Origin: Sphagnum compactum
Taxonomy: Eukaryota; Bryophyta; Sphagnopsida; Sphagnales
Direction: 5' to 3'
Length of the DNA stretch: 64,000 nucleotides
Assembly (NCBI GenBank): GCA_965153455.1
Contig: OZ234494.1
Coordinates: forward strand, 3,224,001-3,288,000
The stretch's first letter is position 1. The number at the start of each line of letters is the position of its first letter. Positions 48,601-60,470 of this stretch are shown piece by piece. The notes below the pieces were generated by a model. The model was given only the letters and a program-made list of their open reading frames with translations, was not told the DNA's origin and did no database searches. The position numbers were made by a program, and so were the translations under genes.

Positions 48601-51600
48601 CCATAACATAAGATGTATGCTTTCAAAAATCATGCATGCTCAAGCTTAAAATTTGCAATTAAATTGTCATTCTAAAGAGATTTTTTAACTCTTCACTGGA
48701 GGGAGAGGAAGAATGAGAGAAATGGAGGATGAAAGAGAAAAGAATAGGGAAAAGGAAAAAACAAGGATGAGGAAGTTCATGATGACTTCTTCATAATTAC
48801 TTAAAGCAACGAAGCTTTCAAGTTTCATGATTACCATGTTGTAATTGAAAATGAGGTTGCAATATTACGATTCATCACTATGACATTGCAAGTTGTTTGT
48901 ATTAAAAAGTCCCCATTTGGTAAGTTTCAAATAATTCCAAGATTGTATCACATCATTTATATCATATTCACTATACGAGTCCCTTTTCATAAATTTGAAA
49001 AACCATATGACTTGGGACAAGGGTTTGATAAACAAGGGTGCAAGAAAAATTACACATTTATGGATGCTCTAAGAGAATATTCCAAAAACTAGATTGCAAG
49101 TAGGTCCATAAAGAAATTTAGTAAAGAAAAAACACATGGAGACCTATCTACACATGTATGGGATGCACATAATTATAAACTTGTAATAACCATGTAAATA
49201 TTTTTTTCAACTAAGTATCAAGTAGGTTATTGTAAAAATGAAATTTTTTTATTTTTTAAAAAGTCCAATTGGGAAAAAAAAATGTTCCATAACCTAGAAA
49301 CCACGATGGAGCTCCCTATAACAAAAATTTTACAAAATCACGATTTTATTTCATTTTTTCAAAAGGGAAACACTTAATGTTAAAAATATTGCTAAATATA
49401 TTTTCTAACTACACTTTTAAAATGATTGAAAAACTCATGAATTGTTTATTTTGTCATGCTTGGACCCTCAAGAAATCATTCATAATTTCAAATGGTGTTT
49501 CATAGGGCTAGAAAATAACATTTAAAGTGCAACACCATAAAGCATATGAAAAGGAATTGACATTGGATCACCAACGTTCAAAGATCACAAAAACATTACA
49601 ACACAACCAATTTGATATCTTATAGCCTATCTCCTCTTCATCTTGATTACCCTCCTTAAAAAAAAACCACTACCCCTACTAAAAAACAACAAATTGAATT
49701 CCAAAAATGTTCCATTCCAACCAATTCAAACACAAATTGATATTGTGGGTTACTTCATAATGTTTTCAAGGAATAACTTAGGCATCACCTTATATGCTTG
49801 TTTATCTCCATCTCATGATAAGTACCTAGCAAAATCAAATTTAATAGTTATATTTGACATAACATTCTAACATAATTTGAAATGTTGGGTCATTTAGGTG
49901 TAGTTGATAGAATGTTTGGTGTCACATGTGTTGAATGTTAAACTTGACATAATGTTTTAGTGTAATTTGAGTGTGAAGTCATTTGCGTTGCATTACTAAC
50001 GATGATCGACTTTTTTCTTCTTCTTATGTTTCCATATGGTTTTGAATAGTTCATCATTATTTATGTCAATATCAAATTTAATTTGAATTAATATATAAAT
50101 ATCATGGACATGAAAAATGAAAAGGCACATGTTAATTTGTCTTTCATAATCATATCCATGTTGGTGGGTAGGAAAAAAAAATGAGATAATTATAAGGATA
50201 AGAAATAGTTATTAGGAAAGAAGTGAGATAATTAACTTTGGAAATGAGATAATTGTTTTGAGAATTGTTCAGGGCTGACAATATGAAAGATTATGCAAAA
50301 TCAATTGTCTAAAGACGACCATATGAAGGATTATGCAAAATCTCTCATATATTAATTCCTCAAAATTTCTTGTCATGGGAATTTGGGTGTGTGAATTTGG
50401 GTATGTGTTTGGCACAATACTTGATAACACATGTGTTGAATATTATAGTTAATGCAATAAAGTTATCCTTGAAGCCCTCCTCATTTTCATACTCACTATG
50501 GGCTTCACTTTCACATCTTCTTTTCACTTAATATGTTGACTTCCATTATAATGTTGAATCATTAATGTGTGTTAAGTAATATACAATTGTACATGTTTGG
50601 AATGTTATTATACACACTCATGATGGTTTATTGATGCAAATTCAAAGTTGAAGCATACTTGTTGAGCATTATTTATGTTTTCATGTAATGACCATGCCTT
50701 TTGCTTGTTGAATCAATTATTTTATTTGACTTTAAACCCGACCTTGTATTTCAAATCTATTTGTATGCAAATGAAACATACATGATCAACGCTAAGAACA
50801 AAAATACATGAACCAAAAACTAAATCCAACTCAAACATGGTACACAAGAAAAGAAATACTTGTTCATTTGATATTTGCACTTTTGGGATGACATGATATC
50901 TAAATGCCTATGTTGACCAAAAACAACTAACAAAACCATAAGCAATGCACAATGTTTTGAATTAAAATAAATAGCTAATGGATGAATACAATGAAACATG
51001 ATGATGCACCTTCAAACTTCATAAATAGTATGGGCAATAATCTCTTTGATTTTGTTATGAAACAAAGGGTTCTAGCAATCAATGGCACATTCCATTGCTT
51101 TTCATAATGTGGGTCAAAGGGGCAAGAATTTTGGTGTGATTCTAACGAAATCATTCATTGGGATAATCACCTCAATGAAGAGAATGGTTAATGAAATTGT
51201 GAACCAACATTTGGTCATGAATTCACCACAACATGAACTCTTTTGTGAGGCATAAATACCTTCATTATAATCTATGTCCGATGAGGACCACATTGAAGTG
51301 GCAAATTCTGAAGATCCTCAAATTGAAACTCAAGCTCATGAATTTGGGCTCATAATTCATGAAAGATGTTTTCAACTTGCAACATCACCATCTTAAAACA
51401 CCTATCAATATTTTGTATCATTGTGTCAAAATCCCAATCAAACACAATTAGGCCCCTTCAAATGGCTGGAACTTATATGCTCCAAATTTGCAAACACTAA
51501 AAACTATTGAGAAATGACTAAGACGGAAAGGTGAACCCCTTTTGTCTTTTGAACTCATTGAACATTTTCAACAATATGAAATCACTCAATTTGAACATAT

Positions 51601-52728
51601 TTTGACCCCTTTACCCTTATTCCAAATTCAACTCCCACAGTGGAGTGCAACTTCCAAGGCATATTGGTATAGACATTCAATGGGTTTGCGGAACTGCATT
51701 TTTGCTTACTTCCATTGGCTCATGCCATGGTATGGGCTCTCAACCCATCTCTCGTTGCTTGCCACAACCTTCACTGAAAGCCAAAGCTACAATTGGACAT
51801 AAACAATCAATACCATGTTCTAACAAATGAACAACTAAAAGAACACATAAATGATACAAATATCATTTTTTAAAAAATTGCATCAATGGATGTTTCTTTG
51901 GAACAAGGTGCAAATGATTTACAATCTAGTATGTAGATACTACATGCCATGTCCACCAAAATCAATGAACACCTATTTACCCACTTGTACATGTGATATA
52001 TTATTCCACACAATATTTGACAAGATGTATCTGTATTACACCCAAGACAAGACCTTGACATGATTTTGATTAACTGGTTAGATTACACACCTACCACTTC
52101 TACCAGTAAAGGAATTATATCAGCAATGGAAGAAGGTGATGCTTGGCTTTTTAAAACAACAAAAGCAAAGTAATTTGCAAAGGAGAGCAGATGGCTTTTT
52201 TAGAGGCCATCCCAAGCCTATTCATCACTCATTGTACCAGTTTGGGTGCTGTTTCACCCAGGCCTTAATATGACAGGATTTTGAGGCCCTTCTTCCACTT
52301 AGAGACATCTTTCTAGGGACCTCAAATCTCAAAGACCCTCGCAGACCTACTTACTATACATGATAGCATTTTGCTGTACAATCTCAGTTTAGGTCTTTTT
52401 TCTGTTAGGAAGATTTCTCACAAGCATCTCATAAGTTCTTTTGGGTGTATGAAAAGGTATGCAAATGTTCAGTACCCTTGAGTAATTTCCCCATACTAGC
52501 AAGGGGGGCAAAAAGCTTTTTTAACTTTAAGCCTCAGAACAAGATTCATGCAAAGCCAAAGACCCTCAAAGAAGGGATGACATTAAAAACATGTTAATAG
52601 GACTAAACCATAAAAAACGAAAAAAGAGAATCAAACAGTTCACTTCACATTCTATGCAAAAACATCACTGTAAATGGTAGTTTCTAAAATGGGCCACCTC
52701 TGAAAGGAAAGGAGGCAATCATACTGAC
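45689..52728. other. intergenic stretch without recognisable gene
   Basis: After the helicase 3' UTR no conserved gene is seen. There are short protein-like frames on the plus strand: 47691-47873 (MAPPSKPPNLLVNINKLDLP), a piece near 48352 (WDDHDAEKFDIIHKAL) and 48880-49092 (ending KKNYTFMDALREYSKN). They look like scattered remnants of an unknown, probably transposon-related, coding region with stops between them. The rest is AT-rich and gene-free. Confidence 0.4.
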
Positions 52729-53020
52729 CTGCACCAGCACAGATAGTAGAAATCTGGCCAAGCAGCCCTTGGGAATGACCAACATTGAATTTTGAACAAG
52801 CTTTGCCACAATTTCCCGAAGCATGACCATATCTCCAATGTAGGAGCCTGCATCAGACCACACTAGCATATGCTCAAGTATTTTCAACTGCTCATCACTA
52901 CAAAGATCATAGATCTGACTTCTTTCTACTTCATATAGTCCTATGGTTAGTGATCTCACAAATGTTTTCACCTCACAATTGACTTCAGAATCCAATTGGA
53001 CAGAAAACTCTAGGTCTTCA
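52729..53020 (-). CDS. orphan coding-like exon, unidentified protein
   Basis: A 292-nt open segment is bounded by a TACACAG acceptor (just above 53020) and a CAG|GTCAGT donor (below 52729). It codes for 97 residues with balanced composition, e.g. EDLEFSVQLDSEVNCEVKTF, YEVERSQIYDLCSDEQLKIL, GSYIGDMVMLREIVAKLVQ and IPKGCLARFLLSVLVQ. It looks helical, like part of an alpha-helical (HEAT/ARM-like) protein. It lies 614 bp downstream of the CHUP1-type stop on the same strand. I could not identify neighbouring exons: a possible piece near 53165-53225 (GENEEVKSRLDLVEISCQ) is weak. It may be an exon of a separate minus-strand gene, an alternative 3' exon, or a gene relic. Confidence 0.4.
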
Positions 53021-53633
53021 CTGTGTAGTCACATTTAGAAGTTGATTTTGCTACAGTGAGCAGAAAACACATTAGCGCTGCATACAATGTTACCAAGCTG
53101 TAGCCCTGCTTTCAAAATTGAAGATGCCAAAACAAGTAATTTCCAGTGAGGTAATCTTATGTCAGTTTTTGGCAAGAAATCTCCACCAAATCCAGACGAG
53201 ATTTAACCTCTTCATTTTCTCCCTGCAATGCTTGAAGCCAGAGAACAACTACAAGAGAATCATGAGAGAGACTGCTTCCTTAATGGCCAGATTCCAACAT
53301 ATGGTACAATTGTCCAAAAACTCCCAGAAGCCCAATCAAGACTTGTATAATTCGATTAACCACACTTAATCCAATGCACATGCTCTTGAAGTGATGAAAA
53401 AATAGCTGCAGCATTAAATTCAGTGGCATAACTTCAAGAGCATGTGCAGCAGCATTACTTGATTTCTAGTAAGACTTCTTGTTTAGAAACCAGGATGAAA
53501 GTGCACTGATATCATAGTAATGGCAGGAGTTCCAAGGCATTCCAATTTCTTGCCAGTCACAAGAAAAGCTGCTGCCCACAATGAGATTTCAATTGGGAGG
53601 AGATAATAGAAATTCCTTGGTCAGGGTCAGCAT

Positions 53634-56600
53634 CTATGTTTTAGGATTGTTGCCAAGATGGGCTCGGTTACGAAGTGCTTCAAATGCTGCCATACTCTCA
53701 GCATCAAACCCTCCAGCAAACTGCACAAAACAAAAGAGCACAATATAAGGTGCAGTTTGCTTTGATCTTGTTGGCAATACCCTTAGGGGCACATAGCTCT
53801 ATGAGCCCACCTGAGTGATAACCAGACTGCTACACCTACATCTTAGACAAAAGAACATTGCATTTCCAAGTTTTACCAGTTACAAACAGATATAGCACTG
53901 TACTGGGTGAACAAGGGTCCATTAACTCCAAAAAATTCAAGACTTTCTTAGTTGGTGGCATGCTGTGAGTTACATGCCAGTTCAAGAATGGACAGCAGGA
54001 ACATGTGAAAAGTGATGTGAACATTTTGAAACCTGGTGGACACGGAATGCGAATTGAACCCCTTGCAGTAGGAGGAATTCCAGCAATGGCTCTTTCTCTG
54101 AGGTTGCACTGAGAAGATCCAGTTCTGATGCAGCTCTCTTCATGTAAAGCCGTGCTATCCTTACAGCTCCTAACTTTATCTGCATTCCCACTGGGTAAAG
54201 CTTAGATTTAACAGGAATTCATCTTGTGATACATTTTGTCATCTTGAAGGTCTCTGTTCATTCACTGACAGCCTATCTCCATGGAAACATGCACAAATAA
54301 CATGGAACTGGTCTATACTATCACTTTAATTTGAAAGTATATCTTTCTGAAGCTATCAATGTGAACTCAGATATCAACGACAAGCAAATCGACAAGGAAG
54401 ATGATAAGAAAACATTACTTGGCCAACCAAACCAGAATCAAGCATCCATTGAGTGGGGATGTCATATTCCTTATAGCGGGTTGTTGTCATGTCTCTGCCA
54501 CGCAACAATGTGTACACACTTTTCTCCATTCTGGACCCATCAATTGCACAGTTCTGTCACTAAGTAAGGTCATAGATGCAAAGTGCAAAGAGATTAAAAC
54601 TCTCTACAACCAGAACTTTCACATGTTCACATGTATGTCCTTCACTTGAAAATAAAGTTTCTAACCCAGCCTTCACTTATGAGCCACCAAGGATGATTTG
54701 GTCATGCCAAAATCAGGCAGCTTAAATAACCAATGGCTCACGTGGATAGGGAAATCTTTTACTTACTTCTCTTGGGCTGCCAACATTCTACTCAGTGCTA
54801 CCTCGCAGGGCAGCTCTGATTTATCTTCAAATACAGCTACTTTCTGCTGCAGCTTTTCAAGATCTTGGTATTCAAATGCAGCTTCTCTCAAAGCATCTGC
54901 CTTGCCTTCTGGCCAATCAAAATGCTTCAGCACAGCCCTCTCATCCACCTGAAACAAATCCAAATACAGCCAACTCTCTTACATCATCTCAAGCAGAAAT
55001 TTTGCAAACACCCTCAAGCCAATAAACAGCAACATTCTTGTTTGTCAATCAGGGATGGAAGCAAAGTGTTCTTGTGAAAAGGGCTTGTCAAAGAAACCAC
55101 CACACCCTTTTGGTGCTTCGAATAGCTTGAGAAGTTGAAGACAATACCAGAAACGAAAGCTCCTCATCAAGCCATCTCACAAATGCCACTACATCCTCCA
55201 TGTTAGTAAATGCAGCTGACCGCACTTCAGTTGCAAGTGCCTCCACAAACTCTTTTTGTGTCTCCACATCTGCCTTTATCTACAACACCATCACAATATT
55301 CTATCAATGTCACCCAGTGAAGAGATTCACATGAACAATCCTGTGGAGTAGAAACTTTGATCACATACCATTGGTAGCAGATGCCACACATTCCAGGGTT
55401 GAAAGACTAAAATTGCACAAGGTTGCAACTTACAGCCAAGAGATGAGTTGAGCGGTTTGCAATTTCCCCAATCATATTACTACGAGCCTCAGGGTTCTTT
55501 GCAGCCCCACTTGTGGCACTTAATGACTCCTTCCTGGCAGCACGTTTCATCAATGATTGATAGAACTGAACCACTTCAGGGACTCTCTGCATTTTAGCTT
55601 TATTTTGCTCTTGCACCTTCAGGCTTCCAAGTGGTGGTGGTGGTGGTGGTGGAGGTGGGGATGGTGCACCAGGAGGACTGCGTGATTGGGGTGGAGGAGG
55701 TGGTGGTGGCAGCATACCCCCAGTCTTTCCAGACACTTGCTTCTTACCAGGAGCTAGGCCTGAGGGCCTTGGAGGAGGCTTTGGTATCCGTTTTGCCCTT
55801 GTCTCCACTTTTGCAGGGGCAATTTTTGCAGTCTCGACTCTCTTTATCACCACTGCTTCATCTGGCTTTACCTCATGTTCTTTGCTTCTGCAAACCCTAG
55901 AGAATGTTTTTATTTGCTTTGCTCCTGTGTGCAAGATCACTGAGTCACTTCCAGCCTGTAGCTCAGAATTTGCCTTAACTTTGATCACTTGCTCATCATC
56001 CTCCATCTCTTTGACCACATTCTGTCTCTCGGTTGGCCCTTTGTGCCTGTCCCTGAAAGATGGGTACTTCTCTGACATATCAGTGCCAGACACAGACTTT
56101 GACATGAGTTGAAATGATGTGGCCACTTCATTCATAGACTCATCATCAAGCTTTCTCATGCTGACAGGTGAGTAATGTGTTCTGGACTCTGAAAACACAG
56201 ATTCAGATCGCTGTGACACTCCAACACTCAGTGAGGTCTTATACCCATCTGGTGATTCAATCTCAATGTTCTCCACAGCACGAAAGCCTGTTCTTCCTGC
56301 ATCATTACTGTTTCGGTGAGTCAGTCTCTTCAGAAAGCTTTTTGACTCAGGGCCTCCACTTTGTATGCAGTTTGGAGTTCTTCCTCGTTGAACAGATGGG
56401 CTACTAGTGAGAAGGTCATATGCTCTATTGCTACCCTTTCGTAGAGCTTTTCCTGAACCAGTCCACTTCTTCAGCTGGTGAATGAAACCTGGTTTCTTTG
56501 AGAGCTGCCATGATCCCAAAAAATCTGAAGACAAGTCACTGTAATCTCCTCCACTCCCAGAGGGGCTAGGTATATCATATACAGCACTCTCATAGCCAGA

Positions 56601-57966
56601 TTCTATCTGCTCCTTGGCTTGAATTGTGTCATCAGGCCTCGCATATTCAAGCATCAACTGCTTTGCCATGGCCTGTGACTTGGGACTCAAATTTTTGTTC
56701 AGATCAGCAGCAGTGAATTTTCCACTTGTAGACTGGAAGCTGCGGAGCTCATGGCGGAGGCAAGCGTTAACCCATCGCAAGTAGATTAGCTCCTCCACTT
56801 CACTGAATCGATCATTCTGCAACCCTTCCAGTTGTCGGCAGAGGTCCTCATTTACACGCAACAAGGTCATGGCATCTGCCTCTGCTTCTGACACTGTTTC
56901 CCTCTGTGAGAAGGTTAAATCAAAGGAATTGAAGTCAGCAATGTATTTACAAATTACTCTTCAGGACAGTAGGTCTCGTATTTCAGTGATCAGATTGAAA
57001 GAGAAGAATGGATCGGATTCTTAAGGTAGAATGAAGGGTCAAGTCCAACTCACAGTAAGGAAAGAGAGCTCATGTGCAGAAGTTTTCAGTAAATCAAAGG
57101 ATACAAAAGGAATTACATAAGACCTGATTTACATTGGATGAATGGGTGGGTTGTGATGTCACTTCATTGAGCTTTATATTAAGCTCCCGCTTATGATGTT
57201 GAAGCTCCTTGTTAGTGCGGCGGAGCTCAACTACCTCAATCTCAAGGTCTCGCAAGCTCTGCAACTTCTTTTCAAGGAGGGATTCCCTCTTTATACTTTC
57301 ATCTTCTTTGGCTTCCAATACAGAAATCTTCTGCTTCAGTTTCATGAGTTCTGCTGCAGACTGCTCTGCCTCCATATGGATCTGCTCTTGAAGCTCTCGA
57401 ATCTGTGTCCGTGCACAATCTAGATCCTTTTCCAATTTATTTTCCACAGCAAGTAAAGATTTCCTCTGAGCATCAACATCAGAAATCTTTGCAGTCTGTT
57501 CTAGTAGCCTTTGTTCCATCTCCACAAAGGCTTTTTCCTGCTCTCGGAGTCTGTAGAGCTCCACTACTTCACCTTCCCATCTCATTTCCCTCAATCTCAG
57601 CTCTTTCACAGTGGTCCTTAGTGCTTGGAGCTCTGCTGCATCCTTTGCAAGGAAATCCACATACTCACACAGAAAACTGTCACTTTCTCCTGTAAATAAG
57701 CCAGATATCTCAGAGGGTACCTCAGGGGTGCCATTTCTTCCCAGAGAGCACCGCTTTCCGGGCGGTGGACTAGTGGCTCTTGGGCCTCCTTGTCTTGGAG
57801 GTAAGTTCTCCTTGCCTCCATCCTGATACCAGTTACAGGAATTTCTTGCATGGGTGATCTTGGCATACTCAGGAGCATCTACAAGTTCACTTACATTGAT
57901 ATTACCTGTCAAGTCTCCTGGCCTTGTCACCGAATCCTCTGTATTGAAGCTGTTGACCCCTTTCAT
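53634..57966 (-). CDS. CHUP1: CHUP1/IPGA1-family actin/microtubule-associated protein, 7 exons
   Basis: Exons in transcript order: 57966-57124, 56903-55434, 55279-55148, 54948-54767, 54530-54419, 54179-54033, 53720-53634; 2973 nt, 990 aa, all phases agree. Exon 1 gives an acidic/Pro N-terminus (GKENLPPRQGG) and a long coiled coil (about residues 100-275). Exon 2 carries the family block NDRFSEVEELIYLRWVNACL, LSPKSQA, a KKPGFIHQLKKW basic stretch, MSEKYPSFRDRHK, a polyproline stretch (about 675-706) and VPEVVQFYQSLMKR. Exons 3-7 code for the conserved C-terminal domain (RWLDEELSFL, DERAVLKHFDWPEGKADALREAA, LLLQGVQFAFRVHQ, FAGGFDAESM). CHUP1 anchors chloroplasts to actin; IPGA1-like members act with microtubules. 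Unlike classic CHUP1, this start gives no hydrophobic N-terminal segment, so either the member is IPGA1-like or upstream exons are missing. Confidence 0.9.
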
Positions 57967-58037
57967 GCCTTCAAGGATCCCAGATTAGCTACACCACTCC
58001 ATTCAGATGACAATGCCTTGGAAATCTGGACATCCAT
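57963..58037 (-). CDS. short upstream ORF, or upstream coding exon, of the CHUP1-type gene
   Basis: An ATG at 58037 opens 24 codons (MDVQISKALSSEWSGVANLG...) and stops with TGA that overlaps the main start codon as ATGA (57966-57963). The same frame is open upstream to about 58120 with protein-like content (GDGGDQKQDLHLGDQAKYLSG). It may therefore be either a uORF or part of an upstream coding exon joined differently. A 31-nt exon-like segment with a good acceptor (TTGGCAG) and donor (GTGAGA) lies at 58327-58297 and joins this frame in phase via an acceptor at 58103. Confidence 0.35.
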   Translation of the reverse strand: MDVQISKALSSEWSGVANLGSLKA

Positions 58038-59354
58038 ACTCTCTCCTGACAAATACTTAGCCTGGTCTCCAAGATGCAAGTCCTGTTTCTGGTCACCACC
58101 ATCTCCCGCAACATTGCAGAAAGCAGGTAAAAAGCACTACAATGTCTTCATTCTAGCTGTCCTTCCATTCATTTCAATGGGTCTGCAACATGCAGCCTGT
58201 TTCTTGACCCTGCATAAATCATGCTCAATCTGTCTATCTTGGATCTCCTTGCCCAATTGTCTTCAATAAATTTCACTCCAAGGTTGCTGCTCTCACCATC
58301 AATCCAAATACTTGAATCGGTTTGTTCCTGCCAAGAAATGCAATGCAAAGATCACAACACAGATAGTGGCTAAGATTCCTTGTGTTCAGATTTCACCAAG
58401 CCAACAACCATTGCAGAAGAAGCAACCCCATTTTAACACTGATTTCCATGCTCATTTTCTTCAACCTGCTTTTTCTGGCTTTCACAACTGCCCATATAAT
58501 CAGATCTGGATTCTTAATCTGCAAACTAGGTACCACAATTTTTTCTTCTTCAAACTCAGAACTGTACACAAAAAAAATGTTCCATTGTTGGACTTTCATC
58601 TTCTCCCAATCTGTGTGATTCTAGTCTACTGCTGCTAGGACAGTTAACAGACTAACAAAAAATTTCCATCGCCAGGGTATGTAAGAGATCCTTTAATCCT
58701 AGATTGGGAAAGGAGCTCATGCATGCATACATACCTCTGGACACTGGTTGCTGCTGGGAAAATATTGAAGACCGAGTGAAAAGCATGTTTGCAAAAACAA
58801 AACTTTCTGTATACTGCTGCAAGTACAGGCCTTACACCTTCTTTGTGTCTGAAAAGAACAAGTGCAGCATTCAGAACCCCAACACAATAAAATATCCATG
58901 GCCTCACAACAACAGCCCTTCTCACAACAACAACAAAAACAATAACAACAACAACAGCCCATTGATGACACCTATTGGCAGAAGGAAGGAAGTTATGCAA
59001 AGCAACATGGAGATCAAGAACTGCAGGTAACTTATGAGAATCAGAGACTTGTTCAAGGTTCAAGTATTTTGAAGGATCTCGTACCAATCAAAGAGAGTTT
59101 GATCCAGATTCTCTCCTCCCTCGTCATTCTGCTGGCAAGCATGGACTAGGCTCCAAAACTTCTGCTGCAGCAGGACACGGACATCTTTGATCAGAACGAA
59201 CACTCAATGAAAATGTTGATACTAATGACGCACTAAAAAGTCTATACAGCCGCAACAGCAACACAATAAATGGAACGATCAATAACCGAAAGAGCTGGAA
59301 TAATGATCATGGAGTTGGAGAAAAGCTCCTTAGAATGCTTCGGGCGACGGTTCC

Positions 59355-59403
59355 TTTTTCTGCAATGCCATAGAGTGAAACACTCTATGGCATTGCAGAA
59401 AAA
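59355..59403. repeat. perfect inverted repeat, 23-bp arms, 3-nt loop
   Basis: The left arm 59355-59377 (TTTTTCTGCAATGCCATAGA...) and right arm 59381-59403 are perfectly complementary around AAA. A related but imperfect sequence (ACTGTATTGTATTGCAGAAGAG) follows at about 59430-59451. Confidence 0.9.
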
Positions 59404-59994
59404 TGGAATGCAACAGAGTGTCCGGTTCCACTGTATTGTATTGCAGAAGAGTTTCAGATGCTATTAATAAGATCAGCTGCAGACTCAATCCCGAGAAACA
59501 AAAAAAATGGAGCAAGAGAGAGCGAGAGAGAGGGAAACGAAAGCCAGCAGAAGACGAAAGAACACTTCAGCATCACTCCTCAACAACAGACTAACATCAG
59601 ATCGCAATTCCAGATTCTTCATGCCTGTAATGAAGCAGTCGCTGCGACGGACGCCCCGGAAGCAGTAGCAGCACATTCAAAGCTGTCGACGACGACATGA
59701 AATTCTGTTTTTCCAAAAAGACGCCGGAAGAAAGGTTGTCGATTTCAGGGGGACAAAAAGAGACACTACTAGACAAGAAATGAGCGATATCGGAAATGAA
59801 GAGAGTGTGAGCAATGGAGGAGGAAAATTTGAGCAATGTTGTGGTTCAAGGCGAAGACGATGACAACACAGAAAACAACAACACAGCAACAACAGCAATG
59901 TACAGAAGTGAAGTGGCAAAACGAGGAAGTTTTTGGAGAGAAGAAATATGAAGGAATAATGTAGTGGGAGGGGAAATTGTTTGGTTTTGTGCGA

Positions 59995-60028
59995 GAGACG
60001 AATGAGAGAGAGAGAGAGAGAGAGAGAG
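59995..60028. repeat. (GA)n microsatellite
   Basis: A near-perfect AG dinucleotide run; on the minus strand it is a (CT)n tract in the likely 5' region of the CHUP1-type gene. Confidence 0.9.
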
Positions 60029-60184
60029 GAGGCCAACAAGACGCTGCTGCTGCAGTTGGAAGACCACAACAAATGCGGTGCTCGAGACGAATGGCGATGG
60101 AAGCAAGCAAGCGCACAGTGCCAACGGCCCCAAAACCAACACGCAAAACGAGAAACAAACAAAGAGCGCTGAAAAAGCAGAGAG

Positions 60185-60470
60185 GAAGGCGGGCGGGCGG
60201 GCGGACGCGCGCGCAGGACATGAAACCAACCAGGAACGCGCGCAGAACAACAAACCAAGCATGTTCAGGATACAAAGAAGGCGAGCAGAACATGTACTCA
60301 AACAACATGTAGGACGAGAAACCAGGCCCGTGTGCAGAACATGGAACCGAGTGAACGCAGGACAAGATACCTGTCAGGCAGGCAGGCATGCAGAACATGG
60401 AACCAAGCGGCCGTGCAAGACAAGAAACCAAGCAGGCAGATGCGCAGGACATGAAACCAAGAGATGGAAT
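60185..60470. repeat. degenerate minisatellite, GCAGRACATGRAACCAAG unit
   Basis: GCAGGACATGAAACCAA or close variants (GCAGAACATGGAACC, GCAGAACAACAAACCAA, CAAGACAAGAAACCAA) recur about eight times with 27-45 bp spacing, mixed with GGCAGGCAGGCA and a GGCGGGCGGGCGG run at 60188. GC-rich compared with both sides. Confidence 0.7.

Larger units (their letters stand above)
58038..60258 (-). promoter_or_regulatory. probable 5' region (leader, introns, promoter) of the CHUP1-type gene
   Basis: No certain exon. It includes the candidate 31-nt exon at 58297-58327, a poly-GTT/AAC stretch near 58915-58955, the 23-bp-arm hairpin at 59355-59403 and a (CT)n tract read on the minus strand (59995-60030), as is common in plant leaders or core promoters. 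Long frames here are products of the simple repeats. The transcription start cannot be fixed from sequence alone. Confidence 0.35.

Noticed and set aside
58339-58395. Hydrophobic minus-strand stretch (ILATICVVIFALHFLAG) considered as the CHUP1 N-terminal membrane segment
   Set aside because: It has no ATG in frame upstream before a stop, and the sequence ends in a good pyrimidine-rich acceptor (TTTCTTGGCAG), so it is more likely intron.
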